15,270 bases of DNA from Planctomycetota bacterium (lineage in GTDB: Bacteria > Planctomycetota > MHYJ01 > JACPRB01). Positions 15,001 through 15,270 of the stretch are shown piece after piece (position 1 is the stretch's first letter; the number at the start of each line of letters is the position of its first letter). The position numbers and the translations under genes were made by a program. Where the stretch lies: positions 1-15,270 of the forward strand of contig JAHFOZ010000067.1 of assembly GCA_023261405.1 (NCBI GenBank), given 5' to 3'. The notes beneath the pieces are model-generated. The model ran no database searches, was not told the DNA's origin, and saw nothing but the letters and a program-made list of their open reading frames with translations.

Positions 15001-15270
15001 ACTCGAACGCCGTGATGTTCGACACGGTCAGCGGGGTGGAGAAGGTCCAGGTCATCGCCAACCCCAGCGTCGCCGCCTCGCAGCTCCTGCGGGTGCTCAT
15101 CGAGCCCAAGGGGATCTTCGCCACCGCGAAGGAGGTCCGCCTTGAGTTCTTCGACGGGAAGGAATGGAAGAAGATCGGCGACGTGACGAAGCCCGACGTC
15201 TCCGTGCCGGCGCCCGGCATCGCGGGGGACTACGTCCTGCGCGCCGTGGTGACCACGGCCGACGGGAAGG
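12036..15270 (+). CDS. Large repeat lipoprotein with alternating Ig-like/Asp-box modules; partial, C-terminus beyond window
   Basis: My translation from the ATG at 12036 stays open to the window edge, giving 1078 residues. A signal peptide ends in a lipobox MAGC (Cys30), so it is probably a lipoprotein. Residues 33-80 are a Pro/Ala-rich linker. From about 85 onward the protein is made of beta-sandwich-like modules of about 100 residues. Each is centred on a hairpin that is, or resembles, the Asp-box pattern S/T-x-D-x-G-x-T-W: 112-119, 313-320, 416-423, 620-627, 829-836 and 945-952, with degenerate copies near 215, 513, 718 and 1038. Modules alternate in two types (see findings). Asp-boxes occur in sialidases and many extracellular proteins and do not by themselves imply an enzyme; no catalytic domain is visible. 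GAGGA, 4 bases before the ATG, and the ATGA overlap with purQ fix the start. Function unknown; a surface or periplasmic binding role is inference. Confidence 0.85.
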   Translation, partial: MNPKRGPSADHLVTHASALLSTLILVMAGCAPLTPGPMMMDAPQLAPSKVEGEKPPAPAPVQEKPAPAPPVPPAPVAEPAQASREDYVARRNVEVLLDPQKLAGKKAEFWVTADGGQNWTNQGESEPGREKAGFLAPRDGRYGFIIVPVGADGRRETTPKSGDKPDRSVVVDTAAPVVEVLAPNGGEMFGAGRSTVIRWAVEDANLAPAGIRIEATEGGGVWAALAKDLPNSGQYHWDIGQAASARFRIRVIARDLAGNIGQDASDNDFMVDGLPPDLKISGPAAANEVPVRIEWTGTDAGGSGLKRVSLYVTRDQGVTWKHYGDDEDLQSPFLFTDLDGVVGLRLVAEDKMGNANPVPAPGMGAQWTLTLDRTKPEVKLLSPKAGGYHAGVPVDVLWSAVDNIDMPANGITLSYSDDAGKTWKEIARGVKNDGLYKWAPPKTAGTDYRFRIAATDFAGNVREVVSERFGIDDAVPEARAISPDGSSSNTVQINYEIKNKGSAPIKRVTLYYRPEGMKEWLKYGDDPDAASPMSFAKADGKYGITVTCATESGLKSDFVQKAPEEGVEPQLQLRIDATPPQISLETFSGGGYAMAGAVADILWKMVEPNPDLRGLNIYHSPDGGGTWNVVAANIDPTKGSHRWTVPPSLGSRHRIKLVVSDAFGSKATAESERPFTIDSDLPTVALVEALPAVVRSTQVALKYKAADLTSGIDRVMLYGRKTGGKEPYKLLAETKNAEGSMEAGVPSEGPWGFLLIAADAAGHLSGDFEKNPKPDFFIGFDQGKPEIRIRSAMTPGGKKAFINSSWEVEWLATDAYSPPEKIAVRIEYSSDNGKTWFSAVARDQNAGAVPDPKTGVVPRDQNTGRRDLRPWFHTGKHYRIRLTAIDEAGNEAEETTEDFDPGEVPLPSLALRGIDEGRHYVAGTSVMVLWVSSDKIIREAALELSRDGAKTWVHLATMHTPSLRVTMPEKDGRYHLRVRATDSMQRLLYSNAVMFDTVSGVEKVQVIANPSVAASQLLRVLIEPKGIFATAKEVRLEFFDGKEWKKIGDVTKPDVSVPAPGIAGDYVLRAVVTTADGK

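Noticed and set aside
12036..15270. Sialidase or BNR-repeat glycosidase because of the Asp-boxes
   Set aside because: The spacing of about 100 residues and the Ig-like module pattern differ from a six-bladed sialidase propeller, and no catalytic Arg triad or FRIP motif is visible in the part present.
1..15270. Mobile element, CRISPR array, prophage, toxin-antitoxin or defence island
   Set aside because: No transposase, integrase, short direct-repeat array or defence gene is present. All gaps are below about 150 bases, and composition looks even across the window.

Overview
This is a GC-rich bacterial window of 15,270 bases with almost no spare DNA. No intergenic gap is longer than about 150 bases, and I see no mobile element, CRISPR array, tRNA or rRNA. 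It carries core metabolic genes plus a soluble Ser/Thr kinase, a receiver-only response regulator, and two predicted lipoproteins attached to a purine operon. The large PurL with a built-in PurS-like N-terminus but a separate PurQ, the Hanks-type kinase and the long 'Asp-box' repeat lipoprotein suggest a Planctomycetota-like or other deep-branching, probably uncultured, high-GC lineage. That placement is inference; no marker here settles it.

Bases 1-3638, minus strand: a glycine-cleavage operon in the order gcvT, gcvH, gcvPA, gcvPB. The last gene runs off the left edge. With an L-protein encoded elsewhere, these give the complete decarboxylating glycine-cleavage system. Bases 3639-3731 hold a divergent promoter pair, one half serving gcvT and the other a single-domain response regulator (3732-4136, plus). 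A major-facilitator transporter follows on plus (4287-5522), behind a leader with strong inverted repeats.

Bases 5643-7526, minus strand: a Ser/Thr protein kinase gene and accA (acetyl-CoA carboxylase alpha), 3 bases apart, converging on the transporter. A second divergent promoter region (7527-7673) separates the kinase from the plus-strand operon.

Bases 7674-15270, plus strand: purL, a DUF1028 (Ntn-hydrolase-like) predicted lipoprotein, purQ, and a very long repeat lipoprotein that leaves the window. Each junction overlaps (7, 4 and 4 bases), so the four genes look like one translationally coupled unit. PurL and PurQ make FGAM synthase; the other two products carry export signals and have no obvious role in purine synthesis.

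The most unusual observations are these. (1) The repeat lipoprotein is built from alternating A and B beta-sandwich-like modules, a super-repeat of about 205 residues. (2) An exported Ntn-hydrolase-like gene sits between the two FGAM synthase subunits. (3) Three of the recognisable promoters lie only 7-12 bases from the start codon, which predicts leaderless or nearly leaderless mRNAs.
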